In this document: positions 1 to 7,846 of the stretch, piece after piece
Numbering within the stretch: position 1 is the first letter of the stretch
How the letters are laid out: each line of letters opens with the position of its first letter
Source: Paenibacillus sp. HWE-109
GTDB lineage: Bacteria > Bacillota > Bacilli > Paenibacillales > NBRC-103111
DNA: 64,000 nt
Assembly: GCF_022163125.1 (NCBI RefSeq)
Contig: NZ_CP091881.1
Location: forward strand, 6,076,001-6,140,000
Direction: 5' to 3'
The notes under the pieces: model-generated
Seen by the model: the letters and a program-made list of their open reading frames with translations, nothing else
What the model was told of the DNA's origin: nothing
Databases searched by the model: none
Translations under genes and position numbers: made by a program

Positions 1-1
1 A

Positions 2-2221
2 TACAGCAATACAGGGAAATATTCGCAAGCTATCGAATTGGGACTGCAAGCCCTGAGGGAAGTCGGTATCCGCATATCGGAACGGCCGCATAAGCTCGTG
101 ATTGTTAAGGAAATGCTTTTGACGAAGCGATTGTTGGACAAAAGGATGAGCGAACTCCTTTCACTATCGGAGATTGACAACCTTCAAATCAAAGTCATGA
201 TGGAACTGTTAGTTTCTCTTGTAGCGCCGACCTTTTTTTCCAATCGGGAAGTGTTTGCCATCATTGCTTCGAAATTCATCAGGCTGGCTTACAAATACGG
301 CTCCTCTCCCGTGGCGCCAAGCCTTTATACTTCTTATGGCATGCTGTTAGGCACCGTGCTTGGCGAGTACCAAATGGCCTATCAGTTGGGCAAAATTGCG
401 CTCGATCTGGCTGAGCAATCCGCCATTGCTTCCGTTAGATGCAAAGTGCACGTGATGTTCTACGGTGTAATTTCCCCTTGGGTGCGGTACGATCGCGATG
501 ACGAAGCTAAGCTGGAGCAAGCTGCAAAGCTTGGTTTGGAAGCGGGCGATTACGTATACGCCAGTTATGCGGTCGGAAGTCTTATTAACTTGTCTTATGT
601 CAGAAATTCCATGAATCAGATACTGCACGTCAACCGCAAAAATTTGCAGGTAATCGAGCATACCAAAGAAGACCTCGTTTTCAAAAATATATTAGTCTAC
701 ATGGATATGGCGAAAAAGCTGCGCTCTCCTCATGAAGATGTTTTTTCGCTCACGGACGGCCGTACGAGCGAATCTGACTTTCTAGATGATGTGATGAAAG
801 ACGAGAGCAGAGCCGTCACGCTCTATCAAATCTACACGTACAAAGCGCAAATTTATTATTTATTCGAACGATATCGCGAAGCAGTCAGCTTTGCGGAACA
901 AGCCAATCCATATGAACTTCTTTCTGTCCATGCCCCCCATTTATCAGAGCATCATTGGTATGAAGCGCTGTCGATCATAGCTGCCTGGGACGACCTGCCT
1001 GCCGGTGAAAAGGCCGCATGTTCCAAAAGACTGAAACGACGGTATCGCCAGTTCAAAGCCTGGGACCGGATGGCGCCGGAAAATTTCAGGCACAAGTTTT
1101 TGCTGCTTCAGGCGGAATTCGCCCGGTTCAAAGGTTCTGAGAAGGATATTATCGAGTTATACGATCGCTCCATCCTTTTTGCCCGCGAGCGGAACTACTT
1201 CCAATATCAAGCAGTAGCTTGCGAGCAGGCCGCAAAATATCATCTGCAAAAAGGCAGAGAGCGAGTGGCCATCGGATACCTCAAAGAAGCTTATGAAGCT
1301 TATGGATTATGGGGCGCGGAGTCCAAGCGGAGCAAAATGAAGAGGCAATATCCGAAGTGGCTGGATGAACCGCCATTTGGCCATCCACAGGAAGCTGCTC
1401 TAAAAACCGTAGACGCAAGCCTTGTCTCCCTGCAGACGGACAAATCGGAGGAAGTCCAGTTTGGTGCAGTAGAGATTGACTTCACTGCTATAGTCAAAGC
1501 TTCCACGTCCATATCGCAAGGCGTGGACTTGCAAAACATTTTGAAACAGCTCATGGCAATCATCCTAGAAACCTCCGAGACGGAAAAGGGATGCCTGGTC
1601 GTTAACAGGAATGGGGATCTGCGGGTGGAAACGGTGTTTGCCGCTAACGGCGAGTCAAGAAGCCAAAGCAAGTCATTGGTTGAAAGCGGCGAGGTGCCGG
1701 TGTCCTTCATTCAGTATACCTCCCGGTTGGAGAAACCCGTTCAGCTGATGGATGCCGCGCAGGACGATCTTTTCCGATCCGACCCTTACATAGCCCTGAA
1801 TCGCTGCAAAACCGTTTGTTGTTTGCCGCTTTATTCACAGGAACAATTATCAGGTGTCTTGTATGTAGAAGATAATCGGGATCATCGCCTCTTTTCAGAT
1901 GAGCGTCTCGAAACGCTCCGCATTCTGGCATCGCAAGCTCTTTTCATCTGGAAGCTTTCCGACTCGTTTGGCGATGCGTCCGTCTCGACAACCCAACGAG
2001 CTACAAATCCTGAAGAGCATGCCATGGATTCTTTGACCGACCGCGAGTTGGAAGTTTTGAATCTGATGGCATCCGGCATGACAAATAAAGAAATTGCCTT
2101 TCAACTAGGCGTGACGGCAGGAACGGTTAAAGTCCATATCCACAACATCTTCAGCAAATTAAATGTGAATCGCCGCACTAAAGCCATCGCGGAAGCTAAG
2201 AAGAAGAAGATATTGGAATAG
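2..2221 (+). CDS. TPR/GAF/LuxR-family transcriptional regulator, 3' part
   Basis: The reading frame is open to the window edge, so the start lies outside and the ATG/TTG starts inside are not real ends. The visible part has helical TPR-like repeats over roughly the first 440 residues, a GAF-like sensory domain at about 490-645, and a C-terminal LuxR helix-turn-helix with the motif 'LTDRELEVLNLMASGMTNKE'. This matches the C-terminal half of the large kinase/AAA ATPase-TPR-GAF regulators of Bacilli. It is presumably a cytoplasmic signal-dependent transcription activator; its ligand and targets cannot be read from the sequence. It is chromosomal and ends just before the prophage attachment region. 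Confidence 0.8.
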   Translation, partial: YSNTGKYSQAIELGLQALREVGIRISERPHKLVIVKEMLLTKRLLDKRMSELLSLSEIDNLQIKVMMELLVSLVAPTFFSNREVFAIIASKFIRLAYKYGSSPVAPSLYTSYGMLLGTVLGEYQMAYQLGKIALDLAEQSAIASVRCKVHVMFYGVISPWVRYDRDDEAKLEQAAKLGLEAGDYVYASYAVGSLINLSYVRNSMNQILHVNRKNLQVIEHTKEDLVFKNILVYMDMAKKLRSPHEDVFSLTDGRTSESDFLDDVMKDESRAVTLYQIYTYKAQIYYLFERYREAVSFAEQANPYELLSVHAPHLSEHHWYEALSIIAAWDDLPAGEKAACSKRLKRRYRQFKAWDRMAPENFRHKFLLLQAEFARFKGSEKDIIELYDRSILFARERNYFQYQAVACEQAAKYHLQKGRERVAIGYLKEAYEAYGLWGAESKRSKMKRQYPKWLDEPPFGHPQEAALKTVDASLVSLQTDKSEEVQFGAVEIDFTAIVKASTSISQGVDLQNILKQLMAIILETSETEKGCLVVNRNGDLRVETVFAANGESRSQSKSLVESGEVPVSFIQYTSRLEKPVQLMDAAQDDLFRSDPYIALNRCKTVCCLPLYSQEQLSGVLYVEDNRDHRLFSDERLETLRILASQALFIWKLSDSFGDASVSTTQRATNPEEHAMDSLTDRELEVLNLMASGMTNKEIAFQLGVTAGTVKVHIHNIFSKLNVNRRTKAIAEAKKKKILE

Positions 2222-2225
2222 AGAG

Positions 2226-2273
2226 AAAAAAAGATTTTCATTAGTTTAATAACTAATGAGAAGCTTTTTTTTT
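2226..2273 (+). terminator. Rho-independent terminator of the LuxR gene
   Basis: A perfect 9-bp stem (2238-2246 with 2251-2259, loop taat) is followed by a run of nine T, starting five bases after the LuxR-type gene stop. Confidence 0.85.
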
Positions 2274-2355
2274 AAAATGCATAACGTGGTCGAAATGAGG
2301 TCAAGCGTCGGTTCCCGCTAACGGAATCCTTAATGCATAAGGGTTGTTACCCTTA

Positions 2356-2373
2356 TTACATCATTCCGCCCAT
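2356..2373. other. Outer attachment-site core copy (remnant prophage, left end)
   Basis: The sequence ttacatcattccgcccat differs at one base from the last 18 bp of groEL at 47400-47417. Read on the minus strand it encodes the terminal MGGMM and stop of GroEL. A hairpin (aagggt/accctt) lies immediately to the left and is probably the original groEL terminator. It marks the left end of an older integration. Confidence 0.8.
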
Positions 2374-2703
2374 AAGGGTATACTCTGTAACATTGTTTAC
2401 TAGATTTCATTATCCCGCGCCACATAAGGCTTTTCATGTATTTAATCTGAAACATTACTAATCGCATTTACCATTAATAAATAATTTGCGTTAAATTAAT
2501 GTTAAATTATTTTGTTAATTTAACAGAACTAATTATTAGAGGGAGAACTGATTTGTTTCTCCCCCTTTGTTTTGCCGTTAACAGTTTCTTTGCACCCATG
2601 TTATATCCTTTCTTTCAATAAAAATGATGACTGAAATGGTTAGAGCGCTATAAGGTAAATTTTGTTATAATTTAATTCATTTCGACTCGGAGGATTCCTA
2701 AAG
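2374..2703. other. Non-coding left arm of remnant, with promoter of the HNH-like gene
   Basis: No gene is visible. The region is A/T rich. A hairpin (gggagaa...ttctccc, about 2540-2572) is followed by T-rich sequence and resembles a plus-strand terminator. An extended -10 (TGtTATAAT, 2663-2671) and the Shine-Dalgarno cggagga precede the ATG at 2704. Confidence 0.5.
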
Positions 2704-3471
2704 ATGGCAAGAAGAAAAATTGAAGGAGTATGCCATATATGCGGAAGATATGGAGCTCTTACTTTTGAGCATATCCCTCCCGAAGCAGCCTTTAATAATC
2801 ATCAAGTACGAAATCCAAAATTCGCAGATTACATGGACAAAGGACCTGATTATTTTCCCACTCATGCACCTATTCAACAAAGAGGTGCGGGAAATTATAC
2901 GCTATGTGCGCGATGTAATAATTCCACTGGAGCTTGGTATGTTCCAGCCTATGTAGATTTGGCATACCAATCAGGACATTTGCTTGCACGTAGTGAAGGC
3001 GAATCATCACTTCAGTTTCCCTTCAGATTGTATCCACTAAGAGTTATAAAACAAGTAATTGCAATGTTCTGCTCAGTAAACAATTCTGATTTCATCAAGA
3101 AATATCCTGACTTATTAAAATTCTTATTGAATAAAGAAACGAAATATATAGATCCAAGAATTAATATTTATGCTTACTTGACTGCCTCACATTTTTCAAG
3201 GCAAAGTGGAGTTACCGCAGCCCTCTCTGGTACAAACCTAAATTTGTATAGTGAAATAGGCTTTGCACCTATTGGATTCATTATGACGTTAGAATCATTC
3301 CCACCTGATAGTAGGCTGTTAGATGTAAGTTATTTTGCAACATATGATTATGATCATTTTGATACTTTTACTTTGACACTTCCAGTTCTGCCAATCAGTT
3401 ATTATATGCCTGGTGACTTCCGCACTAAAGATGAGATTATGAAAGCATATGAAGAGAATATCAATAGTTAA
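2704..3471 (+). CDS. HNH-like zinc protein (putative endonuclease)
   Basis: The 255-residue product begins with a Cys pair (CHICG, residues 10-14), then 'LTFEHIPPEAAF', and later a second pair in 'LCARCNNSTG' (about 68-77). This spacing (CxxC ... EHxPP ... CxxCNN) is that of HNH-type treble-clef nucleases, in which the His of the EH pair would be catalytic. The C-terminal two thirds are not recognised. It starts at an ATG with cggagga about 9 bases upstream. It sits alone at the left end of the prophage remnant, a position where phages often carry defence or fitness genes. The nuclease role is inferred from the zinc motif only. Confidence 0.6.
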   Translation: MARRKIEGVCHICGRYGALTFEHIPPEAAFNNHQVRNPKFADYMDKGPDYFPTHAPIQQRGAGNYTLCARCNNSTGAWYVPAYVDLAYQSGHLLARSEGESSLQFPFRLYPLRVIKQVIAMFCSVNNSDFIKKYPDLLKFLLNKETKYIDPRINIYAYLTASHFSRQSGVTAALSGTNLNLYSEIGFAPIGFIMTLESFPPDSRLLDVSYFATYDYDHFDTFTLTLPVLPISYYMPGDFRTKDEIMKAYEENINS

Positions 3472-3567
3472 CTAAGCGTCATCTCATGAAGCTATTCCCT
3501 ATTATATTAAATTTCTTTCGATATTTTTATCTGTGGTAAAATATAGGACAAGAAAGGAGGTTATGGC

Positions 3568-3885
3568 ATGAGTGAAATCGAGACGATTTTTCGTGAAAGA
3601 TATAATGATTATTACGTTGTAGTTCAAAAATTCAATGATGGTAAATTTGGCGTTTTAGTTTTTCCTCATAACTCAAACACCGGGCAATTAGTTGAATCTG
3701 TCATAACTGAACATCACGCATTAAAGGGAGCCGAGAAAGTTCATATTTTCTATGATATTGCAATAAGCAAAGGATATCGTTTAGATAATGGATATTTCAG
3801 AAATGCAAACGGCCATAATGTTCATGGTTCATTTGCAATGGATCTAGACGCTGATCCAGTTAGATTCACGAATTTGTTTAGTTAA
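3568..3885 (+). CDS. Hypothetical protein, prophage remnant cargo
   Basis: A 105-residue protein with no motif I recognise. It has an excellent Shine-Dalgarno (aaaggaggttatggc before the ATG), so it is very probably translated. It is mildly acidic, rich in aromatic residues, and has no membrane segment. It is followed 17 bases later by the next gene, so the two probably form an operon. Confidence 0.6.
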   Translation: MSEIETIFRERYNDYYVVVQKFNDGKFGVLVFPHNSNTGQLVESVITEHHALKGAEKVHIFYDIAISKGYRLDNGYFRNANGHNVHGSFAMDLDADPVRFTNLFS

Positions 3886-3902
3886 GAAGGGGATGTGTAA
3901 CT

Positions 3903-4178
3903 ATGAGTACTAGCTTTACGGATGCTGATACGACAATACAATTTTTTGAAGATCACATTTCTATACTTCGCAATCAGCAAACTTATCTCAAATTAAACTA
4001 TAAAGATGTAATTATTGCGCCAGGTCCAATTCCAGAATCAAACGGCAAAAGAGCCTTGACCATTTTCGAAATAAAAACCAATGACGTTATTTTTAGATTC
4101 GCTTCAATGAAATCCGATTTCGAACCTTTTATAGAAAGCCTAATGAATCACATTTACAGATTCCCCTCTAACCATTAG
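3903..4178 (+). CDS. Hypothetical protein, prophage remnant cargo
   Basis: A 91-residue soluble protein preceded by aaggggatgtgtaact. No family is recognised. It is the second gene of a probable two-gene unit with the preceding gene (17-base spacing), and the unit is closed by the terminator overlapping its 3' end. Confidence 0.55.
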   Translation: MSTSFTDADTTIQFFEDHISILRNQQTYLKLNYKDVIIAPGPIPESNGKRALTIFEIKTNDVIFRFASMKSDFEPFIESLMNHIYRFPSNH

Positions 4179-4197
4179 CCCTCGCTAGTGGTTTTTT
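4170..4197 (+). terminator. Terminator of the two-gene cargo unit
   Basis: Ten-base-pair stem (aaccattagc with gctagtggtt, loop cctc) with a T run, overlapping the stop of the preceding gene. Confidence 0.8.
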
Positions 4198-4204
4198 CCA
4201 ACAA

Positions 4205-4232
4205 AAAAGCCGCTTATTTGAGCAGCTGCTTG
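4205..4232 (-). terminator. Terminator of the 92-residue minus-strand gene
   Basis: On the minus strand gctgc...gcggc followed by TTTTTTG; the stem includes the stop codon of the gene ending at 4214. It faces the plus-strand terminator at 4170-4197. Confidence 0.65.
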
Positions 4233-4492
4233 TAATCTTGAACAGTCCAATCATGACGCGGATTCTTTTCTCTCCCCGGCTTTTCACAATAGTGAGTAAC
4301 TACAGCGTCATATGGAAGATTTATTGCACTTACCTCGCTTGCTACAATCCTCCTGGCATCTTTAAGACCACTCTTTTTGTTTCCACGAACATGCTTATCT
4401 AGTTTTCTTTCAAATCCATCCCTCACAATAAAAACATCGTAATCTCCGGTTTCTCTGCATCCGCGAGTAATAAAATAAAAACTCATCTCCAT
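4214..4492 (-). CDS. Hypothetical protein
   Basis: A 92-residue basic protein starting at an ATG preceded by gaggctgg. No recognised domain. It is convergent with the upstream cargo pair. Its sequence is rich in charged residues and lacks a signal peptide or membrane segment. Confidence 0.5.
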   Translation of the reverse strand: MEMSFYFITRGCRETGDYDVFIVRDGFERKLDKHVRGNKKSGLKDARRIVASEVSAINLPYDAVVTHYCEKPGREKNPRHDWTVQDYKQLLK

Positions 4493-4713
4493 ACCAGCCT
4501 CCTTGAGTGTTGTTATCTTATTATAACTCCACTGTAAGGCTGATTCGAAAAGGTTTCACTAATTATTTTCTCACGGATTCAAAAACCTCTCTAGCCGTAT
4601 AATTTCTTTCTGCTGATACTGCCTAGATCAATCAGTTCTTCCATCGCCATGAGCTTCCAATCAACCTCTGCGCAAAAAGATCATTTCACCATTTAAATGC
4701 GGTTTGTGGGCAA
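4493..4713. other. Non-coding or decayed stretch in the remnant
   Basis: No convincing gene. A minus-strand frame of about 19 codons (starting ATGGCGATGGAAG) ends quickly, and other frames are full of stops. It may be the remains of a deleted gene. Confidence 0.4.
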
Positions 4714-4738
4714 TAAAAAAAGCACCACATTGGGTGCT
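4714..4738 (-). terminator. Terminator of the DUF1878-like gene
   Basis: On the minus strand a 6-bp stem (agcacc/ggtgct, loop caatgt) followed by seven T, just after the stop at 4744. Confidence 0.85.
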
Positions 4739-4743
4739 TAAAG

Positions 4744-5154
4744 CTAGTTTTTGCTTGACATATAATGTTGATACTTCGGCATGCTGCCGTATAAAGTTTC
4801 AAACACTTCTTCCCAACTTCCACTTTCATAAAAAGCTTGTGCTACACTCTCAACAAAATGGTAATTATGTTCAAGCTGCGGAACTATATTGTACATTTTT
4901 GTCTCAAGTCCATGATGGGTTACTTTTTCTTTACTCTCAATCAAATTTCTGTACTCATCAAACAAATCAGCAATTTTACCACTTTGTTCTCGAGTGATTT
5001 TGTACTCGAAATAAATACGACTAGTACGGCTATCTTCAAATAACAATTCTTGTCTATATTCTATAAAATTCAATCTTTCCTCTAGTTCTTGATTATCCAA
5101 ATTTCTCACCTCCCACCTACATTTTCCAACATAGATGGCAGCTTGTCTAATCAA
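4744..5154 (-). CDS. DUF1878 (YhaI-like) family protein, probable
   Basis: A 136-residue protein. The segments 'RLNFIEYRQELLFE' near residue 27 and 'ESGSWEEVFETLYGS' near the C-terminus, plus the overall helical plan, resemble the DUF1878 family of small Bacillus proteins of unknown function. The annotated start may be too early; starts further in the frame are also possible. It is monocistronic with its own terminator. The family call is by pattern only. Confidence 0.5.
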   Translation of the reverse strand: MIRQAAIYVGKCRWEVRNLDNQELEERLNFIEYRQELLFEDSRTSRIYFEYKITREQSGKIADLFDEYRNLIESKEKVTHHGLETKMYNIVPQLEHNYHFVESVAQAFYESGSWEEVFETLYGSMPKYQHYMSSKN

Positions 5155-5218
5155 ATTTTCATAAAGAATGGATTAGAACAAGTGCATCCTGGTCGATACT
5201 GTAATAGTTGGAGAGGAG

Positions 5219-5413
5219 TTGATTGCGACTTTGAAAATTGAAGATCTTCCTGAGGTTTTAGAAGTAGCCGATATTAAAACGTTCCTTGGTATTAGTAAAA
5301 CAGCAGCTTACGAGTTAGTGAACTCAAAAGCGTTTCATGTAGTCAAAATAGGTCGCACTTATAAAATACCAAAGAAGGCATTCGCGGAATGGTTCGAGGG
5401 GAAAAGGGACTGA
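5219..5413 (+). CDS. Excisionase-like helix-turn-helix protein
   Basis: A 64-residue protein of the MerR-like HTH_17 type: 'EVADIKTFLGISKTAAYELV' forms the helix-turn-helix, followed by the wing 'HVVKIGRTYKIPKKAF' and the Trp-containing tail 'EWFEGKRD'. Such proteins bind DNA as phage excisionases or small regulators. The start is TTG with GGAG five bases upstream; a second TTG four codons later is possible. It belongs to the remnant prophage and might once have been its Xis, although it is distant from the integrase remnant. Confidence 0.65.
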   Translation: MIATLKIEDLPEVLEVADIKTFLGISKTAAYELVNSKAFHVVKIGRTYKIPKKAFAEWFEGKRD

Positions 5414-5431
5414 GAGGAAGGAAAACTATCT

Positions 5432-5722
5432 ATGGTTTCAAAGTCCAGGAAAAGGAAAGACATTTTCGATTTCAAGATACCTTTAACAGTTGTTCTTGAA
5501 GATTACATTGACGAACAAGGCAGAAGGGTAGTTAAAACAAGAAAAGGAAAGTTTGTCTTTACGTTTATAGGAGAACCATCACCTACTGCTATAAAAAATT
5601 TTATGGACTCAATGCACGCACATTATCGCGATTTTGTAATTAAAGAATTTGGTGCATTCCCCTCAAATGAAAATGTTAATCAGTTAATGTTTGAAGCGTT
5701 CTTTCATGCCTTTTGGAAGTAA
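5432..5722 (+). CDS. Hypothetical protein, possibly truncated by a stop codon
   Basis: A 96-residue basic protein 18 bases downstream of the excisionase-like gene and probably co-transcribed. No family is recognised. The frame stays open for 23 more codons after the TAA at 5720-5722, up to a second TAA at 5792-5794, and those codons encode a charged helix (KEAARKTKELLDYIEKNDIKIF). That looks like real coding sequence, so the TAA may be a nonsense mutation in a gene of about 120 codons. Confidence 0.55.
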   Translation: MVSKSRKRKDIFDFKIPLTVVLEDYIDEQGRRVVKTRKGKFVFTFIGEPSPTAIKNFMDSMHAHYRDFVIKEFGAFPSNENVNQLMFEAFFHAFWK

Positions 5723-5802
5723 CAAAAAGAAGCAGCACGGAAAACTAAAGAATTACTGGATTACATCGAAAAGAACGATATAAAGATTTTTTAACATGAA
5801 AA

Positions 5803-5828
5803 CAGAGCCCCTTGTGAGAGGCTCTCTT
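5803..5828. terminator. Bidirectional terminator between convergent genes
   Basis: agagcc (5804-5809) pairs with ggctct (5820-5825), with T-rich sequence on one side and A-rich on the other. Confidence 0.65.
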
Positions 5829-5832
5829 TACT

Positions 5833-6330
5833 TTATATTGCTGTTTTGTATTCATTCCCTGTAATCCGTATCTTCCAACAAGGAGAGTAAGTCTGTGACG
5901 CCGGATCATATTTCATATTGACTACCATCCTTACTGGGATGGCCCCGCCGCTTGCCTCTACAGGAGAAATAAAATGAATTACTTTCAGTGTGTTTTCGAC
6001 TAAGTAAATGGACACTTCTCCATCCGAGTCGTAGCGTGCCATTTCTGCTACACCGCATCGTGTCTTTACGGATGAAAAGATAGCGCGATTTTCTTCCCGG
6101 ACTGTATTCTCCAAAAAGTCATGAAATCCATCGTAATCATTCAAGCTGCTATTGGGTTTGATGAAATACTCATAAACCGTATAAACTGACGCCTGACACG
6201 AGTCCGCGAGCATATCAGAGAACTCTTCAACCGTTCCGTTGTAGAGAGTGGAGATGAAATCTTGCGCAACTTGTTTATGCTGAGCAGTTGCTTTGACTTT
6301 TATCGTATTTGGATCCAAGTTATCACCCAC
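5833..6330 (-). CDS. Phage hypothetical protein downstream of tape measure
   Basis: A 165-residue soluble protein, seven bases downstream of the tape-measure fragment and in the same orientation. Its place directly after the tape measure suggests a tail or baseplate-related gene of the lost long-tailed phage, but its sequence shows no family I recognise. It starts at an ATG with gagggtgg upstream. Confidence 0.55.
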   Translation of the reverse strand: MGDNLDPNTIKVKATAQHKQVAQDFISTLYNGTVEEFSDMLADSCQASVYTVYEYFIKPNSSLNDYDGFHDFLENTVREENRAIFSSVKTRCGVAEMARYDSDGEVSIYLVENTLKVIHFISPVEASGGAIPVRMVVNMKYDPASQTYSPCWKIRITGNEYKTAI

Positions 6331-6337
6331 CCTCTGT

Positions 6338-6640
6338 TTATGTCGTTGTAATCATGCCGCCACCAATACGGCCACTTTCTTTATTTAGGTAAGGCGCAAT
6401 TACACGGGCAATACTCACGCCGTCAATCGTCAAATTAAGATCGCCAGAGTTTTTGTTGTTATTGCTTCCGTTATTGAATTGCATAGCAGCCATAACAGCG
6501 GTGCCCAACGCGCCCGCCAACTTATCCACGAATGAAGTATTTTCAAGAGGTACAATCATTTCCTTGCCCGCCTCGCCCGCTACATAGTTCCCCATGTTCG
6601 TTGCTCCATCGACGATCCCACCTCGGGCAAGCATCTCTCT
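6338..6640 (-). pseudogene. Tail tape-measure protein, 3' fragment
   Basis: The last roughly 100 residues match the C-terminus of siphovirus/myovirus tape-measure proteins: Gly-rich 'ARGGIVDGATNMGNYVAGE', then 'AGKEMIVPLENTSFVDKLA', then a low-complexity Asn stretch and 'LNLTIDGVSIARVIAP'. The N-terminal thousands of bases are missing. The apparent ORF runs on to 6721, but that upstream part is only the antisense of the integrase fragment. The truncation defines the deletion junction in the remnant prophage. Confidence 0.75.
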
Positions 6641-6643
6641 AAA

Positions 6644-6986
6644 CAAAATGAAGTGAAGATGCGATATCGCAAAACGTATCATGATAAGAATTTTGATTTT
6701 GTGGATATTGCTAAAAAACACGGATATCCGATTTATATCAAGAAGATTGAGAACCGCATGAGACGACTATTAAAGCTTGCAGGTCTAAATGAAGCACTGA
6801 CCCCCCCATTCCCTCAGGCATACCCATGTATCTCTTCTGGCTGAGGCAGGTGTTCCTTTACGGGATATCATGGACCGCATGGGCCATAAGGGTGATGACA
6901 CCACAAAGAATTTTTACCTGCATATCTCCAAAACAAAGAAAAAAGATGCCTCCCATAAGTTCGGTGAACTCATGAGAGGCATCTAA
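6644..6986 (+). pseudogene. Tyrosine integrase, frameshifted 3' fragment
   Basis: The fragment is clearly homologous to the C-terminal 110 residues of the intact integrase at 46125 (shared 'KTYHD', 'YIKKIENRM', 'RHTH' and 'FGELM'). The homology begins at the codons for QNEV at about 6644, where it abuts the tape-measure fragment. A run of seven C at 6801-6807, where six would keep the frame, shifts the reading frame. After the shift the downstream frame reads 'HSLRHTHVSLLAEAGVPL', then the active-site Tyr in 'NFYLHISKTKKK', and stops at 6984-6986. It therefore has two lesions: a 5' deletion and a +1 frameshift. Confidence 0.85.
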
Positions 6987-6999
6987 TTTTTTTGACTTA

Positions 7000-7018
7000 T
7001 GTTACCCAAATGTTACCC
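7000..7018 (+). repeat. Paired 'tgttaccc' repeats by the remnant att site
   Basis: tgttaccc occurs at 7000-7007 and 7011-7018, between the integrase fragment and the core, and once more at 2345-2352. These may be arm sites of the older phage, which would then differ from the gaggtca sites of the intact phage. Confidence 0.4.
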
Positions 7019-7049
7019 TTTTAATTCTTAGAACTTTAAAAACTAGCTG

Positions 7050-7074
7050 TAATAAGGGTTTGTAACCCTTATTA
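7050..7074 (-). terminator. Phage-borne groEL-terminator mimic
   Basis: A perfect 11-bp inverted repeat (taataagggtt / aacccttatta, 3-base loop) touches the core. On the minus strand it directly follows the recreated GroEL stop, and it closely resembles the hairpin left of 2356. Probably part of the older phage's att site. Confidence 0.6.
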
Positions 7075-7089
7075 CATCATGCCGCCCAT
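7072..7089. other. Attachment core, left end of intact prophage
   Basis: ttacatcatgccgcccat is identical to 47400-47417, the 3' end of groEL including its stop codon. The flanking bases differ on both sides, which sets the core at 18 bp. Confidence 0.9.
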
Positions 7090-7103
7090 GTTGTACCCAT
7101 GTA

Positions 7104-7222
7104 AAATGGTGTAAAATAGTGTTATTTACGACCCATAAACCCTTATAAATCAAGGTATTGTGTTAAATGGTGTAAAATAGATGAAAATACTGATGAGGTC
7201 AATTATGAGGTCAATGAGGTCA
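7104..7222. repeat. Left att arm: two 16-bp repeats and three gaggtca sites
   Basis: aaatggtgtaaaatag occurs at 7104-7119 and 7165-7180. The heptamer gaggtca occurs at 7195-7201, 7207-7213 and 7216-7222. Matching gaggtca heptamers lie beside the integrase gene at the other end, so these are probably integrase arm-type (P') sites; the 16-bp repeats may bind Xis or a host factor. Confidence 0.6.
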
Positions 7223-7268
7223 AACTCACTCATTTTTATTATTACCATGTCCTCCACACCTTATGCTA

Positions 7269-7691
7269 CTAATCAAAATTAACAAACAAACTCCGATCGA
7301 TCGGCTTATCTTCCACCACGACATCAGCCTGCCGCTTAAACAACCGCTTATCCAACTTGCCCACATACTGGCCGAGTAACGTTTCTATTTGAGATTTTGC
7401 CCAGCCTTTCCAGATCATAAAGCTTTCTTCTTTTCTTCGTGCGAATATCTTGTAATCGAGCGACGATCCTATTTTCCAGTCCTCTACTACTTTTATGTCG
7501 GCGGCCTTCAACTTTTGCTTAACTTCCACGTGGTCCAACGTAATCATGTCAAGAAGCTGCTGAAACTGGCTCGAGTGCAGATGCTTGAGCGGAGTTATGT
7601 CGGGGTAGCTCATCCAGCGGTCAATCATACCAAGGATCATAGGTAGCAGGATGTAAGTATTGATGTCGTTGAGTTCTTCATCTGTTGTCAT
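7269..7691 (-). CDS. Phage hypothetical protein, left end
   Basis: A 140-residue helical protein lying outside the lysis genes, next to the left attachment site. No family recognised. It is separated from the late operon by a strong terminator (7754-7789), so it is likely expressed on its own, possibly in the lysogen. Confidence 0.55.
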   Translation of the reverse strand: MTTDEELNDINTYILLPMILGMIDRWMSYPDITPLKHLHSSQFQQLLDMITLDHVEVKQKLKAADIKVVEDWKIGSSLDYKIFARRKEESFMIWKGWAKSQIETLLGQYVGKLDKRLFKRQADVVVEDKPIDRSLFVNFD

Positions 7692-7753
7692 AAGAACACC
7701 TCATTTGCGAATGTATGTTCTTATTATATGCAAAAGTGAGGTGGATATACAAC

Positions 7754-7789
7754 AAAAAAAGCCTTGCAGGGATGCTTTCCCGACAAGGC
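7754..7789 (-). terminator. Late-operon terminator after lysis genes
   Basis: On the minus strand gccttg(t)cggga / tccc(t)gcaaggc followed by seven T. It follows the amidase stop at 7847. Confidence 0.85.
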
Positions 7790-7846
7790 CTCTTCGACGT
7801 GTGCTTCACGATTTAGGTATATATTACCATTTACTGGGTTGTTTGT

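Larger units (their letters stand above)
2356..7089. mobile_element. Decayed prophage remnant at the groEL 3' end
   Basis: This segment is bounded by two copies of the groEL 3'-end core (2356-2373 and 7072-7089). It contains the 3' end of a tail tape-measure gene joined directly to the 3' end of an integrase gene that resembles, but is distinct from, the intact integrase at 46125. Most of the phage has been lost by a deletion whose junction lies near 6636-6644. The remaining left-hand genes (2704-5722) are unrelated to morphogenesis and look like accessory cargo. A tape-measure gene implies a long-tailed phage, unlike the intact neighbour. Confidence 0.8.

Noticed and set aside
347..661. 104-codon minus-strand frame in the LuxR-type gene
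   Set aside because: Antisense shadow of a well-supported coding gene, with no ribosome site.
5219..5413. Excisionase of the intact prophage
   Set aside because: It lies outside the intact prophage, in the remnant; it cannot be assumed to serve the integrase at 46125.
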